Shown: positions 35,881 to 45,582 of the stretch, in pieces
Layout of the letters: the number at the start of each line of letters is the position of its first letter
Numbering within the stretch: the stretch's first letter is position 1
DNA from: an uncultured Ignavibacteria bacterium
Lineage (GTDB): Bacteria > Bacteroidota > Ignavibacteria > Tepidaquicellales > OLB5
DNA: 64,000 nt
Assembly: GCA_937873695.1 (NCBI GenBank)
Contig: CALMYL010000012.1
Coordinates: 62,001 to 126,000, forward strand
Reading direction: 5' to 3'
Made by a program: the position numbers and the translations under genes
The notes under the pieces: model-generated
The model's input: only the letters and a program-made list of their open reading frames with translations
The model's database searches: none
What the model was told of the DNA's origin: nothing

Positions 35881-36008
35881 CCTGAATCCTGCTAATCTAT
35901 TCTCTTCATATTGCCCGGTGAATGATTACTGTTTGAGTTGTCACGGATATATTATTATCTTATATTTGAAAATTACAGATCCATCTTTAACTAAAGCCAT
36001 TAATACAG

Positions 36009-37070
36009 ATGCCAAAATCATTGAAAGTCTTTTTCATTCTTGTTGCAGTTATTTTTATATCATACCAATACAGCGGATGCAGCGACGACCTGACCGGTAC
36101 CGGGGGAGTAACAACACCTATGTTCGGCGGATATGACCAGGGTGAAGCGGGAGTGATGATGACACTTTCTGCACTATGCTATGTTGCCGAAGGCAATACG
36201 AATGCTCTGCAGATCAGGGATTCAATAAACCTGCAGCTGGCTGATTCAAATTACTCAACCGGTGGCAGATGGAAAGTTTGCTGGGGACCCGGCATAAGCC
36301 CGACTGGGGATAACCTGATGTATATGGCTGTTGATTCAACCGGTGACTCCATAAAGTACGCAATATGCGTAAGGGGTACCGTGTTCAATTTTGCCAATAT
36401 TGTCGAAGATATCGAAGTGTGGGATATGGAAAAATGGCCTTTTTCCGGCGGAGGTGATTCCGTAGCTTTAGGTTCACTCAAAGGTCTGGATACATTACTT
36501 AATACAACCGACCCTTTAACTTTCCTGAGTTTACAGGCTTATTTAAATACACTTAACGCCCCAAAGCAAAAGATGTTTATAACGGGTCACTCGCTCGGGG
36601 GAGCGATGGCGACACTCATTACAAAATGGTTTCTGGATCTTGGCTTCACTTCAAAATTCAAACTTGAAACATATACTTTTGCAGCGCCAACGGTCGGAAA
36701 TATCAGCTTTGTTAATACATATCACTCACAAATGACGGCAAGCGGTTCGGAATCTCACCGCTGCGTAAACAATAAGGATGTAGTGCCGTTCGCCTGGGCA
36801 GGTCTGCCTGATATTATCAGCGAGAACATTCCTACTACAGTTCCGCCGCTTATAGCGGCTGTTATACAAACAGCTCATGATTATCTTAAAGACAGCGTTG
36901 TTTACAAACATGTTGAAACCAAACAGTCACTTGGCTCATTTGATCCGCAAAATTGCGGCGCAATTGGCGAAGACAGCACTTATTTCTGCTGGGTAGGCTT
37001 TGAGCATGCTTCAAACACCTATTTAAGGCTGCTGAATGCTGATACAATTAACTGGAACCGTAGACGTTAA
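36009..37070 (+). CDS. Lipase class 3 family lipoprotein
   Basis: 353 residues. An N-terminal hydrophobic segment ends in a lipobox-like YSGCSDD (Cys near residue 23), so a lipoprotein. The alpha/beta-hydrolase fold matches class 3 lipases: RGTVFNFANIVEDIEVW, nucleophile elbow ITGHSLGGAMATL (Ser), an Asp candidate in NNKDVVPFAW, and a His candidate in VGFEHASNTYL near the C-terminus. Probably hydrolyses lipid or ester substrates at the outer membrane or periplasm. The 216-base gap upstream holds the terminator at 35831 and an AT-rich start region. I see no partner gene. Confidence 0.85.
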   Translation: MPKSLKVFFILVAVIFISYQYSGCSDDLTGTGGVTTPMFGGYDQGEAGVMMTLSALCYVAEGNTNALQIRDSINLQLADSNYSTGGRWKVCWGPGISPTGDNLMYMAVDSTGDSIKYAICVRGTVFNFANIVEDIEVWDMEKWPFSGGGDSVALGSLKGLDTLLNTTDPLTFLSLQAYLNTLNAPKQKMFITGHSLGGAMATLITKWFLDLGFTSKFKLETYTFAAPTVGNISFVNTYHSQMTASGSESHRCVNNKDVVPFAWAGLPDIISENIPTTVPPLIAAVIQTAHDYLKDSVVYKHVETKQSLGSFDPQNCGAIGEDSTYFCWVGFEHASNTYLRLLNADTINWNRRR

Positions 37071-37149
37071 AATAGTTCTCCTGTAAAATAAATTTCATTT
37101 CTAAGGATATGATTTTTAGTTATTATTGAGTAACTAATCAATACAGGAT

Positions 37150-37680
37150 ATGTCCGAAAGATCAGACAAATATTTCCAGATGCTTGATGGCTGGCTTAAA
37201 TATTACGGGTTTGAATCCATAAACGTAAACGCAGAAGCCGGTACTGACAGGGTTTACAAAAGAAGCAGGGTAGAGGCAACCAAGTTTGGCAAGGTTGATT
37301 GTTATATTTGTGTTAAATATATGCCTGAAGGCGCAACCGGGCAGGAAATGAAAATGTACAGCGAAAAAATGTTTTCGCTGGCTAACCGGCACAGATCAGG
37401 TTTGCCCCTTGGATTCGGCGCAATGCTTGTGGTTTACCCGCTCATTGTCACCGAAAATCTTTCTGCGGAGCTTGCAGGCTACCTGAGCCTGTATTGTCCA
37501 AAACACTTTGCGGCAGCCGAGTTTCCCTCGGCCATTGACCTGAATACAGCGAATCTTTATTACTATCCAAACACACCAATTTGGGGCTATGCTTATTATG
37601 CTACCTTCAGGCGTGAATCATATAGCTTCTTTTCGCCCAAATCATGGGAAGAAGTTTCTAGGCAGCTTGCAGTAAAATAA
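37150..37680 (+). CDS. Hypothetical protein, 176 residues
   Basis: No signal peptide or membrane helix. Tyr- and Arg-rich, with SDKYFQMLDGWLKYYGFESINVNAEAGTDRVYKRSR, a central strand-rich region (GKVDCYICVKYMPEGATGQEMKMY, GFGAMLVVYPLIVTENLSAELAGYL) and an aromatic end. I do not recognise a family. It is followed by a strong terminator at 37706, so it is monocistronic. Base use and length support it as real. The VVYPLIVTENLS segment suggests a small alpha/beta domain of unknown role. Confidence 0.6.
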   Translation: MSERSDKYFQMLDGWLKYYGFESINVNAEAGTDRVYKRSRVEATKFGKVDCYICVKYMPEGATGQEMKMYSEKMFSLANRHRSGLPLGFGAMLVVYPLIVTENLSAELAGYLSLYCPKHFAAAEFPSAIDLNTANLYYYPNTPIWGYAYYATFRRESYSFFSPKSWEEVSRQLAVK

Positions 37681-37705
37681 AACAGGTGTATAATCATTCA
37701 ATTAC

Positions 37706-37735
37706 AGCCTCTTTTGTACAAAAGAGGCTTTTTAA
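37706..37735 (+). terminator. Perfect-palindrome intrinsic terminator
   Basis: Arms AGCCTCTTTTGT (37706-37717) and ACAAAAGAGGCT (37718-37729) form a fully symmetric 24-base stem. T-rich tail to 37735. It ends the gene at 37150-37680. Confidence 0.92.
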
Positions 37736-37825
37736 TTGATTTTAATGCATTTTATCTTGTACAATGGCTAGCTATCTTTGCAATTATTTAAAACATTTTC
37801 ACATTATATTTAACAGGAGCTATTT

Positions 37826-38239
37826 ATGCTTATAGAAACGATCCGCAAGGATATGCAGCAGGCAAAACTTGCCAAGGAAACCGTGAAGGCAAACCTACTT
37901 TCCACTCTCTATGCCGAAATATTCACGCAATCAAAAAACGGCAGTGAAATGACCGAAGATGATGAACTGAAGATCATCCGTAAATTTATGAAGAATGCTG
38001 ACGAAACACTTTCATTTGATGTAAGTGATGAAGCCAAAGCTAAACTTAACGAAGAAAAAAAGATACTCGGGGCTTATTTACCCGCACAGCTGAGCAGGGA
38101 AAAAATTGAGGAAATTGTCACTACACTTCTTGCTGAAGGCAAAACAATGAAGGAAATTATGCCGTATTTTAAAGAAAAATATAACGGGCTTTATGACGGC
38201 AGAACTGTCAGTGAATTGGTTAAAGCTAAATCCTCTTAA
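37826..38239 (+). CDS. GatB/YqeY domain protein
   Basis: 137 residues matching the YqeY family, a small helical domain also found at the end of GatB. Features: LIETIRKDMQQAKLAKETVKANLLSTLYAEIF, KIIRKFMKNADETL, EEKKILGAYLPAQLSREKIEEIV and a YNGLYDGRTVSELVKAKL-type end. It is thought to aid tRNA-related amidation or aminoacyl-tRNA handling; the exact role of stand-alone copies is not settled. RBS AGGAGC precedes the ATG. The next gene starts 13 bases after its stop. Confidence 0.9.
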   Translation: MLIETIRKDMQQAKLAKETVKANLLSTLYAEIFTQSKNGSEMTEDDELKIIRKFMKNADETLSFDVSDEAKAKLNEEKKILGAYLPAQLSREKIEEIVTTLLAEGKTMKEIMPYFKEKYNGLYDGRTVSELVKAKSS

Positions 38240-38252
38240 AAAATATCATACT

Positions 38253-39086
38253 ATGATACACATAACGAAATACTTATTATTATGTTTGTTCATTACCGGA
38301 TTAGCAGCCGCTCAGGATGCCGAAGGGCTCTATACTCAGGGTGAAGAATATTTCTCCCAGGGCAGGTTTGCTGATGCGCATTTCAGTTTCAGCAAGTACA
38401 TTGAATATAATCCTGATAGCGCAAAAGGTTATATTTCCCGCGGCAATACATATATATTTTTGAAGAAAATTAAGGATGCGCTCAGCGATTTTGATAAGGC
38501 AATTTCAATTGATCCCAAGAACTATAAGGCTCACAGCGGAAGGGGAACAGCTTATATTTACATGCAGGATGGGGCAGAAGCTTTGAAGAGTTACAACAAA
38601 GCGCTTGAGCTCAATCCGAATGATGTAGTTTCAATGAACTCGATTGCCGTAATATATTACGGTGAAGGCAAAACTGCTGAAGCGCTTGGCTGGCTTGATA
38701 AAGCGATAAAGATACAGCCGGATAATGTTGATTCTTATAAGAACCGCGGCTCAATGCGGCTCTTTAACGGTGATACTACCGGTGCGCTGGATGACCTGAA
38801 TAAAGCAGTTGAGCTGGGTCCGAACCGTGTTGATGTATATAACACACGCGGAGCAATATTCCGCGAAATGAGCCGCTATGATGAAGCTATTGCGGACTTC
38901 CAAAAGGCGCTTGAGCTTGACCAGTTTTCTGCCGAGGCATTATGCAGGATGGGTATCGCTTACCTGTATAAGGGCGACTATGATGCTGCAATAATTAATA
39001 TTGAAAAGGGTTTGAACATTGATCCGTCACTCAAAGAAACGATGAGCAAGTATCTTGAAGAAGCAAGAGAGAAAAACAGAAAATAA
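38253..39086 (+). CDS. Secreted TPR repeat protein
   Basis: 277 residues from ATG 38253. A longer frame from 38193 would overlap yqeY and lacks a signal peptide. The N-terminus IHITKYLLLCLFITGLAAAQ is a signal peptide. It has about seven TPR units: AEGLYTQGEEYFSQGRFADAHF, AKGYISRGNTYIFLKKIKDAL, YKAHSGRGTAYIYMQDGAEAL and so on, each ending in DPN/QPDN. This is a periplasmic scaffold. It is downstream of yqeY and 7 bases ahead of rmuC in the same direction. Confidence 0.88.
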   Translation: MIHITKYLLLCLFITGLAAAQDAEGLYTQGEEYFSQGRFADAHFSFSKYIEYNPDSAKGYISRGNTYIFLKKIKDALSDFDKAISIDPKNYKAHSGRGTAYIYMQDGAEALKSYNKALELNPNDVVSMNSIAVIYYGEGKTAEALGWLDKAIKIQPDNVDSYKNRGSMRLFNGDTTGALDDLNKAVELGPNRVDVYNTRGAIFREMSRYDEAIADFQKALELDQFSAEALCRMGIAYLYKGDYDAAIINIEKGLNIDPSLKETMSKYLEEAREKNRK

Positions 39087-39093
39087 TTCATAA

Positions 39094-40419
39094 ATGGAAA
39101 TAATATTACTAATTGCCGGTATAATTGTTGGTGTATTGCTGGGATTTTTTATTGCAAAGAGCAAGCAGTCCGGTTTATCTTCCAAAATCGAAGAGAAAGA
39201 AAAGACGATTGCTGAAAAAGATAAACAGATAAACGATGCCAAAGCTGAAACCGGGTATGAAAGAGAAAAAGTAATATCCCTTGGAAATGAACTTTCGGCA
39301 TCTAAGGCAAATTACCTTAATCTTGAAAAAAGGCTTGCTGAACAAAAAGGTGAGCTGGAAGAACTGCAGACCAAATTTACAAGGGAATTTGAAAACCTTG
39401 CGGGAAAAATACTTGAAGATAAGAGCAGGAAATTTACTGAACAGAACAAAGAGAATCTTGATACAATTTTATCACCTTTAAAAGAACGTATAGCTGACTT
39501 TGAGAAAAAAGTAAATGATGTGTATATCACCGAAACCAAAGAACGAGCAGCGCTGGCTGAACAGTTAAGATACCTTCATGAACTGAATAAACAAATGTCA
39601 GAAGAAGCCAATAATCTTACGCGTGCGCTAAAAGGTGATACCAAAACACAGGGTAATTGGGGTGAGTATATACTTGAAAGTATCCTTGAAAAATCCGGGC
39701 TTGTAAAAGGCCGTGAATTCGTGATACAGGAGACAATTAAATCTGATGACGGAGCGAATTTACGACCGGACGTTATTGTAAACATGCCTGATAACAAAAG
39801 CATGATTATTGATTCCAAAGTATCACTTACAGCCTATGAAGCATATTGTTCAACAGATGATAAAGCGCTAAAGGAAAAGTCTCTGAGTGAACATATTAAT
39901 TCAATACGCAGACATATTAAGGGATTAAGCCCGAAGGATTATCAGAATCTATACGGGCTGCAAAGCCTTGATTTCGTGCTGATGTTCATACCAATTGAGC
40001 CTGCTTTTGCTCTTGCGGTGCAAAACGATGCTGCGTTGTTTTATGACGCGTTTGAAAAGAACATTGTAATTGTAAGTCCTTCAACTTTGCTGGCTACGCT
40101 GCGCACAATTTCAAGCATATGGAAACAGGAAAAGCAGAACCGTAATGCGCTTGAAATAGCTAAAAAAGGCGGTGAGCTTTATGATAAACTCGCTGCATTT
40201 GTTGATGACCTTATAGAGGTTGGAACAAGAATGAAAAGGGCAAATGAAAGTTATGAAAGCGCAATGAAAAGACTTTCCGAAGGCAGGGGGAATATTATCA
40301 ACCGGGCTGAGAATCTTAAATTAATGGGAGCCAAGGCTTCAAAATCAATTGACCCCAGAATTGTTGACCGCTCAATGGATGAAAATGATGATCAAAGTGA
40401 ACTCAGGCTTCTGCCATAG
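39094..40419 (+). CDS. rmuC: DNA recombination protein RmuC
   Basis: 441 residues. An N-terminal helix (ILLIAGIIVGVLLGFFIA) anchors it; a long coiled coil follows to about residue 180 (EEKEKTIAEKDKQINDAK...). The RmuC domain: GDTKTQGNWGEYILESILEKSGL, LRPDVIVNMPDNKSMIIDSKVSLTAYEAY, SLDFVLMFIPIEPAFALAV, VSPSTLLATLRTISSIWKQEKQN. RmuC proteins limit sequence inversion at short inverted repeats, and a PD-(D/E)XK-like nuclease core is proposed (the D...DSK motif is visible). Interesting in a window full of palindromic repeats. Confidence 0.93.
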   Translation: MEIILLIAGIIVGVLLGFFIAKSKQSGLSSKIEEKEKTIAEKDKQINDAKAETGYEREKVISLGNELSASKANYLNLEKRLAEQKGELEELQTKFTREFENLAGKILEDKSRKFTEQNKENLDTILSPLKERIADFEKKVNDVYITETKERAALAEQLRYLHELNKQMSEEANNLTRALKGDTKTQGNWGEYILESILEKSGLVKGREFVIQETIKSDDGANLRPDVIVNMPDNKSMIIDSKVSLTAYEAYCSTDDKALKEKSLSEHINSIRRHIKGLSPKDYQNLYGLQSLDFVLMFIPIEPAFALAVQNDAALFYDAFEKNIVIVSPSTLLATLRTISSIWKQEKQNRNALEIAKKGGELYDKLAAFVDDLIEVGTRMKRANESYESAMKRLSEGRGNIINRAENLKLMGAKASKSIDPRIVDRSMDENDDQSELRLLP

Positions 40420-40425
40420 TAATTT

Positions 40426-41649
40426 TTAAAAATTACTTACATCCCTGCCAAACACGAAGGTTTTGAACCAGTCAAAAAGAACGAGTATCTTGTTCTTTAA
40501 GCTCACAAGCTTTGTTACATACACACTTCGCCAGAATAACCAGGTGACAAATCCGCTGCCTTTGTACTGATTAGTATTGGCAAGCGCTTTATGGCTTCCG
40601 ATATAAGCCAGCATGCCAAGATCTTTATACTTGAAAGGTTTAATTTCTTTACCCCTTGCAAGTTTATTTAATGATTTACCCAAATACTTTCCCTGGCTTT
40701 GAGCTGTCTGAGCTGTTACCGGGAAAGGCTCATCTGCAATTTCAGTGCAGTCTCCTATCGCATAAACATTTTTTGTACCGCTAACCTTTAAGAAATGGTC
40801 TATAACAAGTTTGTTCCTGTTGTTTTTGGGAAGTGTACTGCTCTTAATAAGCTCCGTTGCGGTGTTGCCCGCAGCCCATACAAGCAAACCGTAGCTGAAA
40901 TGGCTGCCGTCATTCACAAAGATCTCTTTTTCGGTTACCTTTGTGATGTAAGAATTTGTTTTAACATTTATATTCTGCCTTTTAAAAATTTTCAGGGTAT
41001 ATTCACTAAGCTTAGCATCAAAGGAATTAAGCAAAGTTTTTCCGGCTTCTATTAGTATAACTTCAATTTCATTTTCCAGCCCCGGGTATTTTTTTCTGAC
41101 GTCTTCCTCTATGAAATCATGCAGCTCCGCTGCGAATTCCACACCGGTTGGACCGCCGCCGCAGACAACAAACCTCAGGTAGCTCTTTTTTTCCTCATCT
41201 GTAATTCCGGGTATCGAGGCATTTTCAAAACAATCAATTACCCTTATCCTAATTTTCCTGGCGTCGGCTACTTCCCTCAGGAAGTATGAATATTTACTCA
41301 CTCCTTCTATATTATAGGCATTTGTTACTTCACCCACTGAAATGATCAGCAGGTCGTAACCAAGTGTGAACTCTTTTTGGGTATCTGCATCTATACAATA
41401 CAGATTATTATTAGCTTCATCAATTTTACTGCAGTATGCCTGTATATATTGAGCGTTTTTTATGTTTCTTATGGGTTCAATTATACTTCTGAATTCAATT
41501 GTTCCAACAGTTGTGCTTGGAAGCAAACATGTAAATAGAAAGTGATTTCTTGGACTGACTATTTTTATGTCATACAGTTCGCTGTCAAGTTCTTTAAGTG
41601 CGCTGAATGCTCCGAAGCCTGTTCCTAATACTACTAACCTGGTTTTCAT
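40426..41649 (-). CDS. ndh: Type II NADH dehydrogenase (NDH-2)
   Basis: Transfers electrons from NADH to quinone without proton pumping. 407 residues from ATG 41649; the upstream frame adds only 12 unlike residues. FAD-binding VVLGTGFGAFSALKEL; second Rossmann FVVCGGGPTGVEFAAELHDF (NADH); VWAAGNTATEL; VYAIGDCTEI; and GKYLGKSLNKLARGKEIKPFKYKDLGMLAYIGSHKALA as in NDH-2 proteins. The C-terminal stretch WLFWRSVYVTKLVSLKNKILVLFDWFKTFVFGRD is the usual membrane-associating end. Convergent with rmuC, 6 bases apart. Confidence 0.93.
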   Translation of the reverse strand: MKTRLVVLGTGFGAFSALKELDSELYDIKIVSPRNHFLFTCLLPSTTVGTIEFRSIIEPIRNIKNAQYIQAYCSKIDEANNNLYCIDADTQKEFTLGYDLLIISVGEVTNAYNIEGVSKYSYFLREVADARKIRIRVIDCFENASIPGITDEEKKSYLRFVVCGGGPTGVEFAAELHDFIEEDVRKKYPGLENEIEVILIEAGKTLLNSFDAKLSEYTLKIFKRQNINVKTNSYITKVTEKEIFVNDGSHFSYGLLVWAAGNTATELIKSSTLPKNNRNKLVIDHFLKVSGTKNVYAIGDCTEIADEPFPVTAQTAQSQGKYLGKSLNKLARGKEIKPFKYKDLGMLAYIGSHKALANTNQYKGSGFVTWLFWRSVYVTKLVSLKNKILVLFDWFKTFVFGRDVSNF

Positions 41650-41864
41650 TTCTATTTCTAATTTGATTCTATACAAAAATAGCAAGATTAAAAGTCATAA
41701 AAAATGGTGATTTTTATCGAAAAAGGGAATTTATAAAACACAAATGCTGTTAAATGAACTTTGAATTACCCTCAATTATGTTCAATATTAAGTGAATTTC
41801 TTCATTTCAAACATTGTCTTACATTGCTAAATTTGATATATCCGGAGAAACTAAATAAGTAAAA

Positions 41865-42284
41865 ATGAAGTCATACAGAAAAGAATTGTGGTTCAACACT
41901 CCTGCCCGGAGGGCATACATTAACATAACACCGCAAATAGAAGATTGCATTAATGAGAGCGGAATAAAAGAAGGGATACTTCTATGTAACGCAATGCACA
42001 TTACGGCAAGTGTATTTATAAATGATGATGAGCGCGGTTTGCACACCGATATGGAAAAGTGGCTTGAAAAGCTTGCCCCTGAAAAACCGCACTCGCAATA
42101 CAACCACAATAACACCGGTGAAGATAACGCTGACGCGCACCTGAAAAGATCGGTGATGGGAAGAGAAGCGGTTGTTGCTGTTTCAGGCGGCGCGCTGGAT
42201 TTTGGTCCATGGGAGCAGATCTTCTACGGAGAGTTTGACGGGAAACGTGATAAGCGTGTACTTGTGAAGATAATAGGGGAGTAA
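41865..42284 (+). CDS. YjbQ family protein (UPF0047, secondary thiamine-phosphate synthase type)
   Basis: 139 residues matching YjbQ. Features: a strand-rich N-terminus with [39 protein letters not shown], then [49 protein letters not shown]. The active-site-like H-T and E residues ([19 protein letters not shown]) are present. The family has been linked to thiamine phosphate synthase activity in E. coli; the physiological role is uncertain. A TAAATTTG at 41828 lies ahead. thiC in the same window gives a loose thiamine link, but the genes are far apart. Confidence 0.9.
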   Translation: MKSYRKELWFNTPARRAYINITPQIEDCINESGIKEGILLCNAMHITASVFINDDERGLHTDMEKWLEKLAPEKPHSQYNHNNTGEDNADAHLKRSVMGREAVVAVSGGALDFGPWEQIFYGEFDGKRDKRVLVKIIGE

Positions 42285-42290
42285 TTAAAA

Positions 42291-44417
42291 TTACCTTCGT
42301 GCTTTATAAACAGCTTCTTCAAAAATTATTGAAAATTCTGTGCCTCCGCCCGGTGAGGTAACTGCATCTATGCTGCCGTTAAGCTGCCTGCTTAACAATG
42401 TAACAAGCTGTATGCCAAGAGTATCAGATTTCTTTATATCAATGCTGTCATTAACTCCGGCCCCGTCATCTTTTACGGTCAGTTTATAAAAATTATCTTT
42501 GTGATGTTTGACGGCAACGGTTATTGTACCGGCCCTGCCTTCGGGGAATGCATACTTTACGGAATTTGAAACAAGTTCATTAATTATAAGTCCGCACGGA
42601 ATAGCTGTATCAATATTTAGCTTAAGCTCACCTATATCAATATCAAATCTTACATTGCGCAGCTTGTAACCGTAGGTCGTCTGGAAGTTCTCGATCAGGT
42701 TTCTAACATACTCACCGAAATGAATAAACTCATAATCTTTTGAATTGTAAATTTTGGTATGTACTATCGCCATTGATTGTATCCTGCCGCCCGTTTCCTT
42801 CAATATCTCAAGCATCTTCTCATCCTTAATGTATCTTGACTGCAGTTTTATAAGGCTTGACATTACCTGCAGATTATTTTTTACCCTGTGATGCACTTCC
42901 TGAAGCAGCATTTCCTTTTCCTGCAGAGATTTTGTTACTTCCGCATACAAATAGGAATTTTCAAGAGCAATTGCCGCCTGAGAGCCTATTGTTGTCAGCA
43001 GCTCAAGTTGTCCCTGTGTGAAAGAATTTTCATATTTGTAATCCTGGATTGTGATAACACCAAGAACCTTTTCGCCGGCAATCATCGGAATGGCAATCAG
43101 TGACTTTGCCTCATCTTCTTCGTGCTCAATGTCCATCAGTTTTAGGGTAGCCGGTACATTCTCATTCAGAATTATCCCTTTTTTTGTCCGTATTATGAAC
43201 TCTGTGAATCTGCTGCCAAACGGGCGGTTTTCAATCTCTTTTCTCTCATCCACGGCGTAATAGAACGGGTATGATATCATGTTGGCAGTTTCATCATACA
43301 GGGCAAGGTAAATGTTCTCACGGGCAAACAACTTAACTAACATATTGCCAATATCTTCCAGCAGAACCGAAGGCTCTGCAAGCCGGCTGAGCGATCTGCC
43401 AAAATGATATATTGCCGAAAGTTCATTGTTCTTTTTGAGGATCTCTTCTTCAAAAAGTTTTTTTTCGGTTATATCGGTAACAAAGCCCTCAGTTGCTTCA
43501 AGTTCATCATTTTCGTTATATACACCGCGGCCCTGCTCCCAAACCCATTTAATTCTTCCGTCAGCCGTACTTATCCGGTAGCTTATCTGGTATGGTTTTT
43601 TGTTAGCAAGCGCTTTTGAAATTATTTCTCTGCCAAGCGCCTTATCTGATTCATTTACCATCATAGCGTAGTAAAGGACCTTGTTCCTGATCAGTTCATC
43701 GGGTCTGTGGCCCGTCAGGTCATAAACGCCCTCGCTGATATACTGGATTGACCATTGGTCTCCTTCCTTATTCACCCTGTAAACATATCCCGGAAGATTG
43801 CTTATCAGAGTAGAAAGGAATCGCTGGCTTTCATGAAAATCACGTTCTTTGTTCTTGCTGAAATCGATTTCTATTGATGTTGATACCAGCGTGGAAATTG
43901 CGGTAGTAAAATCTATCTCATCGCGTTTCCAGTTCCTTTTTTTATCCTGCTCCTCATGGCAGATTATGCCTATTATTTCACCGCCAAAATATATCGGAAT
44001 ATCCATCATCGAGTATATTCCTCTTGGTTTCAGGTACCGTTCGGTCAGTTCACTGGTCAACGGGTCAGAATGAGCGTCTTCAGCGGCAATGTAAAGCCTG
44101 GTTTCAATTGCTTTAAAATATTCCGGGTAGTCATCAACCCGAAGGGTAGTTTCGTTAGCAAATTCGCCGTATTTTTTCAGGAAAAGATAGTCGCAATAGA
44201 TAGATGTTCTGCCCTCGTTAAAGAACCATATTGAAACACGTTCTATATTAAGCGCGTTTGCAACTACATCAAGTACTTTTTTCAGGAATACGTGAAGGTC
44301 AGTTTTGTCCATTCTTTTGAGCTCAAGCAAAACTGAATGGTATTCAGAATGTACTTCGCCTGAACCAATTGGCTCGGCTGTGCTCTCATTGGTTATATTT
44401 AAATTATTTAGATCCAA
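42291..44417 (-). CDS. GAF-PAS-GAF sensor histidine kinase (HisKA_2 type)
   Basis: 708 residues, cytosolic. Domain order: GAF 1 (about 25-190, LNIERVSIWFFNEGRTSIYCDYLF), PAS (about 205-320, TLISNLPGYVYRVNKEGDQWSIQYIS with PAC-like GRIKWVWEQGRGVYN), GAF 2 (about 345-490, LARENIYLALYDETANMISY), HisKA_2 dimerisation domain with phospho-acceptor His near 509 (LLQEVHHRVKNNLQVMSSLI), and HATPase with N-box IINELVSNSVKYAF and G-boxes DDGAGV and GGGTEF. HisKA_2/HWE-type kinases often respond to light or redox through PAS or GAF ligands. No response regulator is adjacent. The terminator at 44473 separates it from the next gene upstream. Confidence 0.93.
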   Translation of the reverse strand: MDLNNLNITNESTAEPIGSGEVHSEYHSVLLELKRMDKTDLHVFLKKVLDVVANALNIERVSIWFFNEGRTSIYCDYLFLKKYGEFANETTLRVDDYPEYFKAIETRLYIAAEDAHSDPLTSELTERYLKPRGIYSMMDIPIYFGGEIIGIICHEEQDKKRNWKRDEIDFTTAISTLVSTSIEIDFSKNKERDFHESQRFLSTLISNLPGYVYRVNKEGDQWSIQYISEGVYDLTGHRPDELIRNKVLYYAMMVNESDKALGREIISKALANKKPYQISYRISTADGRIKWVWEQGRGVYNENDELEATEGFVTDITEKKLFEEEILKKNNELSAIYHFGRSLSRLAEPSVLLEDIGNMLVKLFARENIYLALYDETANMISYPFYYAVDERKEIENRPFGSRFTEFIIRTKKGIILNENVPATLKLMDIEHEEDEAKSLIAIPMIAGEKVLGVITIQDYKYENSFTQGQLELLTTIGSQAAIALENSYLYAEVTKSLQEKEMLLQEVHHRVKNNLQVMSSLIKLQSRYIKDEKMLEILKETGGRIQSMAIVHTKIYNSKDYEFIHFGEYVRNLIENFQTTYGYKLRNVRFDIDIGELKLNIDTAIPCGLIINELVSNSVKYAFPEGRAGTITVAVKHHKDNFYKLTVKDDGAGVNDSIDIKKSDTLGIQLVTLLSRQLNGSIDAVTSPGGGTEFSIIFEEAVYKARR

Positions 44418-44472
44418 ATGATCTGAACTATTGCTTCACTGCTCATTCTTAATGAATGCAACTTCTTAAAAA

Positions 44473-44509
44473 AAAGAAGAGTGTTATATCAAAATAACAC
44501 TCTTCTTTT
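44473..44509 (-). terminator. Intrinsic terminator of T9SS gene 44537-45478
   Basis: Arms AAAGAAGAGTGTTAT (44473-44487) and ATAACACTCTTCTTT (44494-44508). A-run on the left (44466-44475) gives a T-run on the minus strand. Could also act on the plus strand, since T's follow at 44505-44510. Confidence 0.85.
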
Positions 44510-44536
44510 TAAAAGTAAACTGTGTTTTCAGTGATT

Positions 44537-45478
44537 TTACTTCACAAGGAACATTTTCTTTGTTTCAGTAAATTCACCTGCATTCAGCCTGTAGAAGTAT
44601 AACCCGCTGCTGAAATTCGAAGCGTTCCAGTTAAGAATATATGTACCCGCTGCTTTCCGGTCATTTACAAGCGTTGCTGCTTCTTTGCCAAGTACATCAT
44701 AAATTTTTAAAGTAACATTGGCGTCCTTAGGTATAGAAAACTCTATAGTAGTAGACGGATTGAACGGGTTCGGATAATTCTGAGACAACTCAAAATTTTT
44801 CGGAACAAGGTAATCATCTACTTTCGGAGTGTTCACCGGCCTTGATTCTTCATCAACTATCAGGTCAATAACGCCATCAGCGCTGTAGTTAAGCTCAATG
44901 GCTGTTGCAGGTGATATCTGATTAGAAAAACGAAGGATTGTTACCCTTACTTTAAACAAAACCATCTCAACAAGCGCTAGAAACTCGTTGTTATTGCTTA
45001 GTCTTGTTTCGGCTTTATCAAGCCTGTGGATCAACTGGTTTCCCTGCACCTGTGATATCTTTTCATCTGCAATGAGGTCAATTACTCCGTTGGATAAATT
45101 GCCTATTGTGCCTATAGCATCCGGTGCCTGTGTTTTAAAATTGAAGTAAACCGAAGGTTCGCTCCATCCCTGGTTGGAACAGGCAAAAACTCTCCAGTAA
45201 TATCTTGTGTTTAATTCGGTATTTTCAAGCGGTATCTCAAAATGAGATGTAGGTGCATTACAGGTTCCTTCAAACTTATCAGGACTCGTAGTATCAGTAT
45301 AAACTTCAACCCTGTAGCAATCTGCGCCCGGTACATCATTCCAGTCCAGAACGACCGGATTAACTACAACATCAACATCCTTCGGCGGTTCTACCAGTAT
45401 TGGAGATGATGGCTGCGCATATAAGCTTGCTGTAATAGCTAATAAAACTGCTGAGAAAAACAGTAAATTCTTTTTCAT
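44537..45478 (-). CDS. T9SS-exported protein with fibronectin-III-like and FIMAH-like domains
   Basis: 313 residues. Signal peptide 1-22 (ASLYAQ). One fibronectin III-like domain: SPILVEPPKDVDVVVNPVVLDWNDVPGADCYRVEVYTD to YFNFKTQAP. Then a helical domain bounded by two similar segments, NGVIDLIADEKISQVQ and DGVIDLIVDEESRP, enclosing LDKAETRLSNNNEFLALVEMVLFKVRVTILRFSNQISPATAIEL, which resembles the FIMAH helical module (weaker assignment). The T9SS tail is NFELSQNYPNPFNPSTTIEFSI and ends MFLVK. It is a surface or secreted adhesin-like protein. Confidence 0.85.
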   Translation of the reverse strand: MKKNLLFFSAVLLAITASLYAQPSSPILVEPPKDVDVVVNPVVLDWNDVPGADCYRVEVYTDTTSPDKFEGTCNAPTSHFEIPLENTELNTRYYWRVFACSNQGWSEPSVYFNFKTQAPDAIGTIGNLSNGVIDLIADEKISQVQGNQLIHRLDKAETRLSNNNEFLALVEMVLFKVRVTILRFSNQISPATAIELNYSADGVIDLIVDEESRPVNTPKVDDYLVPKNFELSQNYPNPFNPSTTIEFSIPKDANVTLKIYDVLGKEAATLVNDRKAAGTYILNWNASNFSSGLYFYRLNAGEFTETKKMFLVK

Positions 45479-45582
45479 GCTGTTAATATTTAAATTTATC
45501 CCCTACTTGTTCCTAATATAATTATAAATGTTCAAAAATCAAGCATAAATTTCTAAAATTTCTAACGATAATACGTGATTTT